Shown in pieces: positions 1 through 13,444 of a stretch of 64,000 nt of DNA. The DNA lies in assembly GCA_021030915.1 (NCBI GenBank), contig JAGEMR010000029.1:1-64000 (forward strand). Reading direction: 5' to 3'. The first letter of the stretch is position 1. Every line of letters starts with the position of its first letter. This stretch comes from Astrothelium macrocarpum (Eukaryota; Ascomycota; Dothideomycetes; Trypetheliales; Trypetheliaceae). The position numbers and the translations under genes were made by a program. The notes below the pieces were generated by a model that saw only the letters and a program-made list of their open reading frames with translations, had not been told where the DNA came from and did no database searches.

Positions 1-58
1 TTCGGATATTCATCCTTATCCATCCAAAAATAGGATTTATCCATCCTAATTCAATTCA

Positions 59-1622
59 TTAATTTTTCCGATCCCTGCGAGCGAGTGTGATTTTACTGGG
101 AGTATAGAATACAGCTCCACCGAATTGAGAAGGCATTTCTAACTGCTTTCGGCGATTTTTGTGGTGCTTCTGAATTTGAACTGTCTTTTTGAGGTTCGAA
201 AACTCTGCTCTGAGAAGGTCGTTTTCTGTATTTTGCTTCAAACTCCATATTACAAATCTATCAACTTCCTTCTATATGGTTGGCTACAATTCGGTATTGA
301 ATTTGTTTCAAAACTGTCTCCAACGCCTCGTAGATATAATAGCTGAAGAATTAGAATTAGAAGAACGTTCGGTCTGTTTTAAAAAGCCTGTAATACTGAT
401 TTGATCGAGTACTATCGAAGGATCGAACGGCTAGAATCCTGTTTTGAGCCATCCATTTGCGATATTTTTTGGTGTAAAAACTCGCTGATATACTACCCAA
501 AATATTGAAAAGAAATCAGCCTTTCTTATGATAATTAAACCTTATGTTTGCTGAATCCATTCATTTAATCCAGTGTTATAATATTCTGCTAATGGTCTAA
601 ATAAACTCACATCCAACGGCTGAAGGCGATGAATAGAATGAGGAGGATATATAGCCACTAAAATTCGCTTCTCATGATAGTAATTCAGAAAGTCTATAAT
701 GAAATGAGATCCATGGCCATCTAATATAAGTAATTTCCATTTAAGGCCATCACTAGCTTTGTTTTTGGTGTTTTTATCGAATATCTCTTTCAGCCAGACC
801 AATCCAATCTCATTATTCATCCAGTCTGAAATAGATGAAATAAAATTGCATTTATGAATAATGTTATTCACATGTTGAAATCATGAATTTTATACAGTGT
901 TGGATTGTGCATTGTAGATGAGCGAAGGAGGTAAAATTTCACCGTCCATACAGATAGCAGCGAGCACAGTAATCCACGAACGAGAGCCATCTATACCTGC
1001 TCCTTTGAGGAGACCTCGTTCATAAACTGCTTTATTAAATATACGGCGATGGATAGAAATTTGACCCATAGCGAAACCTTTCTCATCCATATTATATATA
1101 TTTTATGGTGAGATTTTGTATTGAATAATTTTGGAACGCATCTGTCAAATTATTAGCTACGAAATAATATTATTTAATAATTCATATCCCTTCAAAATAT
1201 AACTGAATCTGAATATAATTATCTGCTCTCTTTCGAACGAGATCAAATGAAATGAGAAATCCTGATTTCAATTACGACCGATGGCGTTGTACAAAACGAG
1301 CTGTCCAATTTTTTCCTATCTCCTTTTTACCAATATTAATGGCAAAATTTCGAACCATTCGTATCGTAGGTGGGATACCACGGGCCGTAAATATATTGAT
1401 CCACTGAATTAGTGTCTTTTCCTGTTGTGCTGAAAGTTTCGCTAATCCATTTTGATGAGCTTCTTCTATGGACCTGTGGACACCCCTATGACGACGCGAT
1501 AACATTGAACGATTGACTTCAAATCTTTTTGCTATCTGAGTATAATTAGGAAACTCCTGCGTATTTGCTGCTGCGATTGCTTTTTCCATTGGATCCATAT
1601 TGGTGGTGTAATTCGTATTCAA
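59..1622 (-). mobile_element. Degenerate pogo/Fot1-type (Tc1/mariner superfamily) DNA transposon
   Basis: Pieces of one transposase lie in order on the minus strand. 1622-1272 encodes a psq-type helix-turn-helix (FPNYTQIAKRFEVNRS) followed by a CENP-B-like DNA-binding segment. 1090-890 carries the first catalytic Asp in MDEKGFAMGQ. 871-542 carries the second (LILDGHGSH) and a third candidate in RLQPLDVSLF. 241-59 matches the usual C-terminal coiled/basic tail with GGAVFYTPSKI. The pieces are separated by stops and frame changes (1091-1271 and 242-541 have no continuous frame), so the element is dead. The stretch is clearly more AT-rich than the genes that follow, as expected after repeat-induced point mutation, although I did not count dinucleotides. 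I could not find a convincing terminal inverted repeat pair, so both ends are approximate and the left end may lie outside the window. Confidence 0.85.
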
Positions 1623-1863
1623 ATTGTGGAGTTGGCCAAAATTTGAGGTGTCCGGGTCCCGGGACCGTCCGGGTCGTGGTGAAAACTCCTACCAGTGCCC
1701 CACGTGTCGTAATCAGCACTTGCATTCTTCCCCACTAACGCACTACCATCAAAAATTTCTTGACTCCCCAAAGGTTGCGCTGTTCGATTCCCGTTTGGGT
1801 CCATCTCCACGACCCTTGTAATAATTGTGTACGTTTGGGGAAGGGTGGTGGCACGGCCAGAAG

Positions 1864-4800
1864 ATGACGACAAAAGGCTTTGATGACCTTCTTGACTTCT
1901 TACTTGAGGAGATCGCTTTTCGAGGATTTCAAGGTATGTCATTCCCTTATGACTCCACTACATGTTGCGTTTACTTTCTCCAAATCGCAATCTTCCACGT
2001 ACACGGCATCCACCAATTTGTGCCATGCATATTCTGCGCTACATGAAATACATTGTCGAAGTCAAGTCTATTGTCATGCTTTTCGCCGTCCATAAATAAA
2101 TTGAAAGAAAAGCCAAGGCGATTCTTGCTCTGATGCTGATGATTAACAGGGGCAAGTATTGACGACTTTGATCAACTGGTAAAAACATTTTATCAGGAGT
2201 CAGAAGAGAGTGTATTGCGAGAGAGCGACAAGCCACACGCCACCGGTCCAAGTCCGGTAGCAGAAGATCGGGAACTCCTACGAAGAATCTGGGTTTGGCT
2301 GACCAGCCATGCTGATATTTCTGTCGGCCAAAATGGAGAAGAGAATGGGATCTCATACGATGAAGCTGTAATGCGTTCATCAAATACACGTCAGGCGAGA
2401 GAGAGATTGGTTTCCCTCGCTGAAAATGTCTTGGAGCTTGGATCCTTGCAAGCACCTGCATCACAGTCTCATAGTAGTAAGCCTGACCAACATTTGTGCT
2501 CAAACTCATCTATCGCGTCGAACGAAAATGGAGCTCAGTGTAGAGATCCATCTCAAACTTCATCTATCAAAGATAGAAGCCAGCACATTCAAAGCCTCGA
2601 GCCAGCAGGCGATAGCGTTGATATTCCCAGTACTTCTCGATCCGCCCATGCATCAAGTGACGAAGATACACGGCACGAAGACTGCACTGAATTGCGTATT
2701 TACGCAAGTGAGGATCGAATCTGGCGCGCAATTGCTGGACATGACGTTGACTGGAGACGACTTCCAAAGATGGAAATGGAATTACTTTCAATCATTGCTG
2801 GAAGCGGTCCGGAAGGCATATTACAGAGCATGCTGGTACAAGTCAGCGGCCAAGATAAGAGATCAGTCCCACACCGAACAGACCGATTACACGCGAACGG
2901 GTACATCAATAAAAACAGGGTAATGGCAAATCACGTACACACAAGCATGTGCATACACCGGAGATTTATCAAGACAGACTTCGAGGAAGTTCAAGGCTAT
3001 TCCACAAATGAGCTCGAGACACACGCTATAATCACAGATGGTGTTATTGTTCATGAGCAGTTGTTCAAATCAGTCTTCTCACTATTACGTTCTCACAACA
3101 ACATAATGACTCTTGTAGACGTGAGACAATCTTTGGTATGATCGATTGATATAGATCTGCTTGGACATGCTGACGAATAACAGGGTTTTCCCCCTAAGAG
3201 GTATCATTCTAGGCTTTTTTACCGGATGGCTACTAAATTAGAGAAAATGGGTTGCTTGCAGCGTGTGATGGCAAAGGCCACAAGTTCAGAACCATCGGAA
3301 AGACGGTTTCGATGTCTCAAACTTTTGAGAGAGCCGACGGATGACGATTTTCGAGACTTCGTTTCTTTTGGCAAGAAACAGGACAAGACAAATCAAGGAC
3401 TCAGTCAAGAAGTGGAATCCTCGCAAGACCAACAAAACAACCTCGATGATCTTTTTGAAATTGACGATGAGAACGATACGTGCCGAACTCCCCCTCAATG
3501 GACACCAGATATTCCTCACGCTAACTTCTTGTTCAATCTTATCGATACTGCAGGTCCACAGGGGTTTGCTTCAAAGGTAAGTTGATTGCTAATATCATGC
3601 CTTGAAAGGTCGCTAAGACTAGCAGGATATTCGGCTTCGAGCTGTAGGCAGTTTTTGGAGACGCTCGCTGGACGTTTCGTTAGGTAGGCTTTCAGATGCG
3701 TGGGATCTCAGTCAGCCGCCGCATCTTCGTCATCTAGCTATAGTTCGCGACACTATCCAGATATCGAAAAGCTCTCAGTATATATATCGCACCCATCAAA
3801 ACTTTCAAAAGGCAGTAGATGCTGGTCAGGCCGAATGGGAGGCAGTTGTGACGCCTGGTGCTTCTTCTACTTCGAAGAAAGGTCCGAAAAAAGGTTTGCA
3901 CGTCCCTGCGTCTGTCATGGATGAGTTTGGATTTCCATGCATTCCAGACAAGGCATTCGTGTCTTCTCAAGGAGTTGCGAACCTTTCCGAGTGCGAAGAC
4001 CGAGCAAAGATACGTAAACAAGGTTTCAAATCCACCGACCCGGCCCTCAAAATCCTGGGAGACGGCAAGCTCAGCGTCAATTGGGGTTCGAGAGGATTCT
4101 TCAACGAGAGTCGCTATTGGAAAGCGAATGATGTACTTGAAATATTACCTGGGCTGCAGTCTGCGGGCCAAGCGTATCGCCGCGGTAGAGTAGCAGAGAA
4201 CAACCCCAAACGAATTAACCTTGCCAAAGGTTCAGCAAATAGGAAGAAGGTCGCTGCTAAAGACGAAGTTGGTGAAAGAACAAATGGAAGAGACGACGAC
4301 CACCTCGAAAGCGAAGAAGTTGAACATCGATCTCCGACAAAACGCAAGTCTCGCGGACTTAGTCCAGAGAGAGGACATCCAACAGCAAAACGGGCTCGTG
4401 TCCAAGAGCTTCCTAGCCAGTCTTTATCCACCTCAATCATACACCAGGAGGCAACGAGAAATGAAACTTCGAACAGTATGCCGCATGCAGACGGTCAAAA
4501 GCCCGCGAGACTCAACTCTGGTCAAAATGAAGGAAAGCAGGGAAAAAGATCGAAGTTGGGCAGAAAACGCAAATTATCCGAACGCGATGGTCATCCTCTA
4601 ATTTCTGATAATTTCGATGGGCTTGTGCGCATCAACCCACCTGGATCGGAAAAACCTCGCAAAAAGCGCGGACGTGGCCGACCACCCAAGTCTTTGATGG
4701 TTGTGATCAAATCTGACCGTATCTGTCGTCAAAACCAGTTAGAGGCCTTTGAACCGGGAAATTCCGTTGGTGATTCATCTCCTGACACAAGTGCATTGCC

Positions 4801-7800
4801 CGGAGACGGGTTGACGCCAGCAATGCCTCCTCGGCAATCAGATGCGCACGATTCTATGAATGATGGAAATCATCAGCTTATAGCTCCCAGTTTAGACAGT
4901 TCAGAAGTTTCTCGCACTAGTGTGGACTCGGATTCGATCGAACCCACTGCCAACGAGCGGCGCACTTGCTATATGGAAGAGACACATAGCTGTCACAGGC
5001 CACAAGATAGTCTAACTATTGATCAAGAAGACTTTGTACCTATGCAACCTTTGGCCAAGCCTGGTTCGGAGCAAGATAATGTCGTTGAAGTTCCTTCGAA
5101 CCACAATATTCTACTTTCGTCCGGATCTACACCGACACCAACAAGTAGAAGTGCCCATGCTGGCAGGAGAAGACCCGCACAAGCTCAAACTCCGCATCGG
5201 ACAACCTCTCGAGCTCGTCGGAAGCGGTATTCTGGACCCAATGATCGTCTTTCTCGCGAGGGGACAATTTCACTCACAGGAGAGACTGGAGATCATGAAC
5301 TAACTTCATCTCCACCCAGAGAACGCACAGAATCCGCTACAGCGCACGCAGCTAAAGAGGGTACTGGGTCTTGGAACCAGGTATTGGAGCCTGTGGACTT
5401 AGTAGATGCCGGCCTGGACGGCTATGTTCGGCGAGCCACTACCTCTCATATATGGCAGAGTGGTACGGCGGAAGACCAACGATCCAGCATGGACAACGAG
5501 TCAGAGCAGAGTGGTAAACAACAGCATTTTGATACGTCCTCCCATCCCAAAGATCCAGTTTTTCAAGAAGTAACTGAGCCTTATGAACATGATAACGTCT
5601 CAAGCCAAGAAGAGTGTCAAGATCAAGTTTTCAACCCGTCCGCTAGCCAGAAAAATGAGATGAGCAAACGGACTGTAGCCACTGAAATGGATGGTACACC
5701 TATCGGCATTTCGAATAAACAGAATGATTTACAGGATCGGGAACATCTCATAAGGACCAGGGGCCGAAACCCGCCATCATTACTCAAGAAGCGTGGTGTG
5801 GCCATCTCTGAAGGATTTGTTGGCCTTTCGAAAGCGAAGATAGTCATTCAAATCGTTGAACAAGCAGGTGGTGTCTTTCCAGGAGGGAACGCGATTTGGT
5901 ATCCGTTCATGACTGCTTGGGGTGATAATCAAGATGGCACACAAATCGATCGCAGGACTTTACATCGAGTGATTCAGAGCCTCGTTGAGCAGGGCAGGCT
6001 CCACAAGGTCACCTTTGTCTTCAAGGACAATGCTGGTGCCGTCGTTACAAGATATTTACTTACGTTGCCAAATGAACATCCAGAGTCAGGAAAGGTCCGA
6101 GAGGTTCAGAAACGCATGAGCGATGTTCACCCCCTTCAGTATCTTCCACCAGGTGTCCATGTCTCTGAAAAGCTCAGAGAAGGTATGAAGCGGACACTAC
6201 GCGCAAGCTTTGAGCCCAGCACTCGAGGAAATTTCGTATCGCAAGTTCAATCACGCGTAGACGCACCTTCAACGGAGTCTTTGATGCCTAAAGCTTCTGT
6301 GGCCACGGAAAATTTGACAGGAGATATCCCTAAGGAAGGTCGAAGATGGCAGTCTACAGGAGTTTCAGAGATGGCATTGAAGGTGATCGGCTATCCACAC
6401 AAATCACCTAGTGCACGATTTCTTACCGACGATTCTGTTACTGTTGATCGTATCTTCCAGGTCAAGGACTCTGTGCCAAATCCTGTCCCAAAGGTGTCAA
6501 GCGCATCATCAAGTCGAGCAAGTAAACAGAGTAGGATCACAAAGCGCGTCCGCAACATCTCATCAAAATCTAACTACTTGTCTGCTTCAGAGCTGGATCG
6601 TCAGCACGATGCTACCTCCTATAGAAGAGCCGTAGATCTTTTGCATTTGCAACAACTGAACGGCGTAGATACTCCTGCTCCAGCAGAAGTGTCTACTGAT
6701 ACAAACATCATCTTTATCAACAAATCTCCGGCAAGTTTCGACCCTGGTTATGAGCTTACGAGAGTGTACACAATCATGGATCCTGATCAGGGTTTTTACC
6801 CAAATATTGGCAGCTTTTCCACGGAGAATAGCATAATCAGGAACGCCCGTCTAGAGTTATGGGGAAATCTAGACACGCAGGAGGCCTTCGAACAGGAGAT
6901 GCCCTACGATATTCATGACATACTTTCAAGTGCTATGAGGTTGTCTAAGACTCCTACATCCATGGAAAGTGTCAAATCTGATTTTGATAGATTGTCACTT
7001 GAGCTAGCACTTACTCGCAAATGGGAAGAAAGCATCATCTCTGACAAGAACTGGCAAGAAAGTTACGGGAACAGAAATTTGAGCTCTGTACGTTTCATCA
7101 ATCATCATGTGCCAGATAAGCCGAGACTTCAGGGATCAGAACAAATGCTCGTTGATTGGGCTAGCCCAGAAAGCGAGTATATAACCTCTACCAATCAACA
7201 GAAAGCAACCAAAACTGCGAGCAATACCCGTGCTGGCTTCTACCCAAATTCCATGATTCCAAAGGGGGAGAAACCTAGCCGTAATACTGGTCAATATCTC
7301 GATCCGTTCGGACCAAGACATCTACTTCAACAGGATTCACATGGGGTCTGTGGAATACTTGTCCCTCAAAGGCAGTCCAAAAAAGACACCCCAAAATCTC
7401 GTTCGCGAAGTCGCCGTTCGAAATACGAACTGTCAAGACGAATCCCTCAGGATCATTCGGAAAATGTCGGTCGAAACTCATCGCTAATTCTATCTTCCGC
7501 CCGTGTGAATCATTCGGTCGGCACAAATGCTCGTAGACCGAGCGTTTTACTTGATTCAGTAGAGAAGAAGAAGCTCATGTTAGCTGTCGCAATCGTTCGC
7601 AGCTTGACGAGCGGGAATGACCAGCAAGAAGTGCAGTGGGGTCTAGTCGCCCAGGCTTGTGGTTACATGCATGACGGACTGACCCTTAGAAAGTGTTGGA
7701 ATTCCTATCGTGATAGTAGCAAGATAGTTGCAGACGAGCTCCAAACCCAGTTTCAGGCACGATTTCTTGTGGCCTACGAAAATGGGGAGTTGCCAGAATT

Positions 7801-9052
7801 GGATTACTCCGACCTTGAAGAATTTGACTGGGCTTGGCTCCTCGACTGGGCTCGGAAGGCGTGCGCTCACGATGCTAGTCCGACAACAAACCAGAAGAGT
7901 CTCGAGCAATTACCTTCGGGGGGTCGTGACATGCTCAAGCCGAATTACAGTTTTTCAAAACCCAATGAAGATGCCCCTTTCAGCGAAAGATTCTTTGCCG
8001 TTCTCGCAAGCGCCCCTTTTAGAGACGCAGTCATCAACAGGTCTGTCTTCTTGTCTCCGCTCAAAGCCGACGATATAGCGCGTTCAATAAAACCAGGCGT
8101 TCAGTCGAGATATATGTCAATCTCAAATCTACAAGTTGCCAAGTCCTGGATCCGTGCGAATTGCCTTACACCCAGCGCAAGCTTCGATAGTCGTTCTGCA
8201 AGTACCAAACTGCGGAAGCTCACTGAAAAAACAATCGATGAAGCGCTTGAAGGTATGATCTCTGATAAAATTCTACGGCCACTCAAGAAGAATCGAACGC
8301 TTCCCGGACGAAACTACGACTTGACGGATTTCTTTCTGACTTCTTTCCGTAGACAGCTGGAATTCAAACACTTTCAAGAAGCTGCAGAATTCAAGCAGCA
8401 GTTGGATTTGGTTTTTCACGAGTATGACCCTGAAAACCTGGACAATGGCTCTGCCCAAAGCTCAACAGCCGGTGTCACCATATCACCAATGGCAGCTGAT
8501 GGGGAAGTAATTGCTGTCCTCAATCTCACCGCTACGGGTTACGTCAAACTTGAACCAAAACTACCTCCAATCACGGATGAAATCAACTCGCCTGATCCCA
8601 ACATAAGCAAGTGGGGTTTCACAGCTCCGGCTTACCAGACAGCGCAAATGGACCGCAAGAAGCTCCTCTTTGATCTCGAGGCCCTTCCGACTAGCGCCTA
8701 CGTGTTTGGGAATCCGATTCAGGAGCGTATGGCGGCAAGAAAAATTCGCACTCCTCCCGTGCCAGATTCATCCGCAGAAAACGCGCCAATACCAGTATGG
8801 TACGATATCAACGGCAAGTGTATTCCTGACACGTGGAACATGGTCCTCATCGCAGTCCTGACGAGCATCGTCATTCGTCCTGGAGCTGATGTAGAGACTA
8901 TAACTGGCTGTTGCAAAGGAAACATCGAATGTTGGGAGGCTCTGTTGTGTCTGGATTGGTGTGAGGCTGTAGGCGCACTCCGACGGCTGGGTTCGGGTTG
9001 GACAACGGAGGATTGGTGGTGGTTGGCCATTGTGACTGATATCAATGTGTAG
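1864..9052 (+). CDS. tfc3: TFIIIC largest subunit (transcription factor tau, B-block binding)
   Basis: Binds the internal B-block of tRNA and related Pol III genes as part of TFIIIC. Exons: 1864-1933, 2150-3135, 3184-3576, 3626-9052, giving 2291 residues. The first ATG gives an N-terminus (GFDDLLDFLLEEIAFRGFQG, joined to ASIDDFDQLVKTFY across intron 1) of the kind usual for fungal Tfc3. A winged-helix B-block domain lies around residues 222-300 (WRAIAGHDVDW to NGYINKNRV). Residues of exon 4 form a long low-complexity, probably disordered region with an AT-hook-like KRGRGRPPK near 4666, followed by further helical domains and the fungal C-terminal block ending in TEDWWWLAIVTDINV. Introns are 216, 48 and 49 bases; the second has a TGCTGAC branch site. 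No stop interrupts the 5.4 kb last exon. Intron 1 is the least certain join because it is long. Confidence 0.9.
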
Positions 9053-9291
9053 ACGAATAGCAGGAAAGGGATATGGAGATTACAGATCTAATTCCATACG
9101 ATAGATAGACCGAATATGTAAGAAACATCTTCTGAAGACACGAGTTAGACCTCCAGCATTGCAATGTATGTTAATCTTTAATTTATCGGATTTCAAAGGG
9201 TCAATAATCTCCTTTAACTCACTCAGATGCCACGGTCGCGTTGCTCATGTCAGAGAAGCGTGCGCTGCTTTCTCATTGTAGGTTGTTCTAA

Positions 9292-10418
9292 TTAATTAAC
9301 TACCGCATATCGCCAGGGGCCTTTCTTCTTAACTGTAAAGGGCTCGTAGACCAGAGCGTCCGATACCCAGCTCTTTCTGGCGCGCGGGGCGATGGTGGTT
9401 GACATAGGCTCCACGGCATCATATTTCATTCTCTGGCTCGAAGACCGCCATATCCAATCTTTAGGCGACCGACAAGTCCCCAGGCAGTGGAAAGTAGTCA
9501 ATCTGGCCAATTTTGCATCCGAGTGTTTGTCCAACTGGTAATCCGTTATGCAATACTCGCAGCTTCCTTTGAATTCTCCACCGGTTAGCTGGAGGTACTG
9601 TTCCAAGGATGGTATCCTTGTGGTGCCGATCTTCATTTGGAAGCCGGAATCGAGATGCTGGCATATGGCGTACTGGTGCCAGTCAAAGCCGGGATTGAAG
9701 TTGACGCCTTCAGTTACGTCCCTCCAGCGGCTGGATGAGAGGAACAAATGACCATCAATGATCTTTGCTTCCCAAGTCTCGGTGACACTGCGGTAAAAGC
9801 AGTCAGAGACGGAAGGCTGGATGCGTCTTGTCAGAAGATCAAGAGATATCCCACGAGGGCCCCCATAGACGCGCCTGTCGATAGCAAGCCGGGCGATATC
9901 AAAGTGGAGCACGTATTTGGAGCTGACAAAAACTTCCTCCTGATCGCAGACACAGCATGGCGAATCATCTTTTCGCCATGTTCGCTATCGGCCAGCTATT
10001 AGCAGTAGATACATATGTACGATGGAGTGTTGTTACTTGCCTTAGGCCTTTTCTGGTGGCAGCTATGACGATGGCATACGTGCCAGATGTCATCTGGAGG
10101 ACGGATGCTCGAGATTTTGTATAATGGATGGAGGATCTCACAGCTATGGCAGTAATAAAGCTTTGGGTTGTCTTGCTCGAGCAATCTCAGCAATACCGCT
10201 CTGCTCGCTCCAGCCAACATTGACTGCGGCCATGGCTCGTGGTAATACAGGTGGCGGCAAGTCGTCCGGAAGGCTACTACCTCGACGTCACTGAGGAAGT
10301 CCTCCACGATGAGAAGGATCTCGACGGGTAGATCTAGCAGCGCAGACGTCTGCTGGATTCGCCGTCGTTTCCATCTGCAATATAGGGAGAAAAGTTGAGG
10401 GATACGCGTAAGGAACAT
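9292..10418 (-). CDS. F-box protein
   Basis: Likely substrate adaptor of an SCF ubiquitin ligase; the substrate is unknown. The F-box is near residues 24-60 (ALLDLPVEILLIVEDFL, then RTTCRHLYYHEPWP). The rest has many Cys/His residues (YCHSCEILHP, PCCVCDQEEVF, CEYCITDY) that may bind zinc. Exons on the minus strand: 10418-10041 and 9984-9292, 356 residues. The intron (9985-10040, 56 bases) starts with GCAAGT, not GT, after AAG and ends in GATAG after a TGCTAAT branch site. The nearby GT donor at 10036 gives the wrong phase for the exon 2 frame, which is open and coding-like back to PCCVCDQEE. The start could lie further upstream, since TATATTGCAG just after the ATG resembles a 3' splice site. 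It runs convergent to tfc3. Confidence 0.75.
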
Positions 10419-11617
10419 TGCCGCGACAGTTGAAGTTTGTCATGTGGCGGTGCAACTACAATATGACTTGAGAGGCTCAGCCTACTTTTAAAACCTCTGA
10501 GCATAAGTACGGCTGAGCAGAGTATAAGCAGTAGCAGTGTAAATCTGAGTTTAGTTAAATTGAGATTAAGTGAGGTGCGATTTTGCTGAGCCAGCGCACT
10601 ACGGCTGCTGACCCAGTTAGGTGTACGAAGATGTTATTTTCTATGTCATAATAGCGTTATGGGAGTAATTGCGGCTCACTACTGGTAATTAGAAAGCAGA
10701 TTAGAGTAACAGAGACAGCGAATTAAGAGAGCATCATTAGTAATGTAAACATGTCTACCGACCTTGGACAATATCCGTCCAGGATTCTCCTCTCGACATC
10801 AGCCATCGGCGGGATGCCAGGACTGTGGCTACCAATAAAGAGCTTCGTAAGTATACCTAGCAGCTTTTCTCGTGAGACAAAACTCTCTCGTCGTAGCTCC
10901 ATGCTTAGCGACCGCATTTCAATAATTGTTTCTGTATATAGATAACCCCAATCGCCATTGACAACCTTGACGCGTAGCAAAGGCGGCGACTCGGCAACCC
11001 GGCAACTCGGCAATCAAGGGCCAAAATCTACCCGAACGAGAATTGCTTTCCCCAAGCGGCAAATCTGGACCCAAATTCCACAGCACAATGATTACGTTGA
11101 TATCACTCATGTCAGTTCAACACCGAGAAGCATTCAAATCGGCCGTCGTAAGCAATCAGTCACGTAGTCAAGAACATTCCCAATACCATGGAATGCCCTC
11201 CGATACGATTTCCAGATCGTCATCGACATGACAAACCAGTACAATAGGGACTAGATAAAGGCAGCGTAAACGCTTGGTAATATGAGCAACCCAATTGAGC
11301 AAATTTAGAATTTTTGTATGAGCCAGGACTAGTCTTACACTGCAACTTCGAACATCAGCACATATTCAAGTAGGAATATGTACCGTCCGATTCATACCCC
11401 ACAATCCGAGCTATTTCAATAGGTATTCTAAACAATGCAAGGTCGTTGAGATACATTTAGCAAAGGTGACGACTTGAGTGACCAGAAGATGTTCACAAAA
11501 AAGCACGACAATCATCCCTCAATCCCAAAATAAGGCATTTGTGATGTGATTTCGAGACCGGCGATCAAATAATGATGGATGCAGCAACACAATCGGAAGT
11601 TTTGCACACTCATTGAA
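10419..11617. other. Intergenic stretch without a recognisable gene
   Basis: About 1.2 kb between the F-box gene and the DUF1254 gene. A minus-strand open frame at 10723-11013 has mixed, protein-like composition, but it has no family I recognise, no splice-supported extension and overlaps open frames on the other strand. I do not call it a gene. Nothing else is seen. Confidence 0.4.
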
Positions 11618-13444
11618 TCAGGTGATGGCATTAATCACTTGGATAGTGGGATACACGTAGGATCCGTTCTCGAAAGCCGGAGTGGGATAATACCACCGCA
11701 CTGGATGTGGGGAAGGTTATTAGCCAAACATTTTAACAATGATCTGAGAGTAAGCGTCTTACACGTGAATGTGAAGTTACCTCCACCAGCTTGTAGGGGT
11801 ATCCAACTAGAGTGAAAAGTCAGCGATGATCGCGTGTGTATAGCATGTAGAGAAGTTGAATATCACTAACTTATTAGTCCAATTCTTAGGAGGCGTCACA
11901 TCTTGAGGCTGCATCAGAATCTGGAACGGTCCATTTCTGTCAGTACTCCTTTGCGAGCCATTTGCGGCATAGATCGGCTGTCCATCTGGATAGGTCATAT
12001 TGCTTCTATCTCCAAGGGCGTAGACGTCAAGAGGATTGGGAATGAAATATTGATTGGGGCCATAGGCCGTCAGGCTCCAGAAGCCTTTGACAGGAGGTTT
12101 GCCAGAGAAAGTAAACAAATACGCTTGCTTAGGTCCAACAGTGTATGCCTCGGCCCCATTCGTCGAATTCGGAGGGAGGTACGTTGGGTAGATGGCCTCT
12201 GAAGACACCAACTGTCCATAGCCATAGAAAGCAATAGAAGCTCTCTCCGTGTAGTGGATGCCAAATTCCCCACTAAGATTCGGATATGTAGTAATCCAAT
12301 CGTTACTGAGACTAATATAAGTCGACGCGTTCCTCGCGACATCCACAGCTACTGTTTCGCCAACAAATGCTGCATAGCTCGTGTTCACGTTCCTAGGTTT
12401 CTCGTATATGCCATTGGATATGCCGGCTGTCGCAAGAATGCTCCGCACTCTCGGTGCATCGCTGGTATTAATTAGTGAACTGAACGGCTCAATGCTCGCC
12501 GTCAAATTCAAGATCTCTTCATTAGTTGGGTTTAAGGCATCTGCAACTGATGTATTCGCAAACACTGCAGTGACCGGAGGAATGCGCTTGCGACAATCAG
12601 GGTCGCCTCGATGAGGCACTGAGTACATGTGCGTTGCGTTCTGAAGACTGTGTACGACATTCAAATCGGTGTAATTGTTGCGTACCAAGATTCTATTGAG
12701 TAAAAATCCATAGGGCGTAGAAAAATGCACGACTCCTTTGTACTGTCCTGACAGCGAGCCCATTGAATGTCCGTGATGTGTATGGTTCTTGGTGGTTAAA
12801 AGATAATTTCCAGGTTGGGTCTTATTCACGATTCCAAGATCTGCAAACTGATTGCTCCAACTGAGGAAATCGATCAGTAAAGACCAGGAGCAGGCTGACC
12901 GGGGCGACTTACACGTCTGAAAAGGGGAATACGTAGAAGCGATCGTCTGGGACTTCTGGAATGGTGAGCACAACATCCTCACAGGACAGGTCCAAGACCG
13001 CTTGCGTGTAGAGAGTGTCAACATTTGGACGGACAACTGCTGCGTTCGTCGGGGTATCGAGCTGTCTCTGATAATCCAGCGAATTGACTGATCCAGTGCG
13101 TTTGAGCACCTGCTGGACAAACTGGGCATATGACCCTAGAGGACTCCCATACTAATGGTTCATTACTTCTGGGTCATAAAAGGAACCAAGGACTGGCTTA
13201 CGATTAGAGCAAACGCTGTGGCATCTTGCGCTTGGTCCTTCCCCAGAGTAGCCCCACTCTCTGTGAGAGCGCTGACAGTGAGAATATCTTGCTGAACATT
13301 AGGCGGCAGTGTACTCGATGTGTCACTGGCTGATTGACTACTGGAAGCAACGGCCGGCGAGGCGGACGAGATACGGGCAGCAATGAGCAAAAGTAAGTGT
13401 GGATAGAACAAGTACTTGGAAATAGAAAGGAAATACATTTTCAT
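11618..13444 (-). CDS. Secreted DUF1254/DUF1214 family protein
   Basis: Function unknown; the two-domain family is common in bacteria and patchy in fungi. Exons: 13444-13202, 13151-12913, 12860-11871, 11806-11763, 11700-11618, 532 residues. The N-terminus is a signal peptide (MKMYFLSISKYLFYPHLLLL). DUF1254 follows (LDTPTNAAVVRPNVDTLYTQ, IPEVPDDRFYVFPFSDV). DUF1214 is C-terminal (GFWSLTAYGPNQYFIPNP, then TNNWIPLQAGGGNFTFT joined to LRWYYPTPAFENGSYVYPT). All five exons are needed to rebuild the DUF1214 end, which supports the joins. There are well over ten N-glycosylation sequons, in keeping with an extracellular or wall location. The start was chosen to give the signal peptide; the frame stays open upstream without a better ATG. 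Confidence 0.85.

Noticed and set aside
1764..1790. tRNA T-loop-like GTTCGATTCCC
   Set aside because: The five bases on each side do not pair, and no acceptor stem or anticodon arm is found.
10723..11013. 96-codon minus-strand frame as a gene
   Set aside because: No family, no splice-supported extension, overlapping open frames on the other strand.
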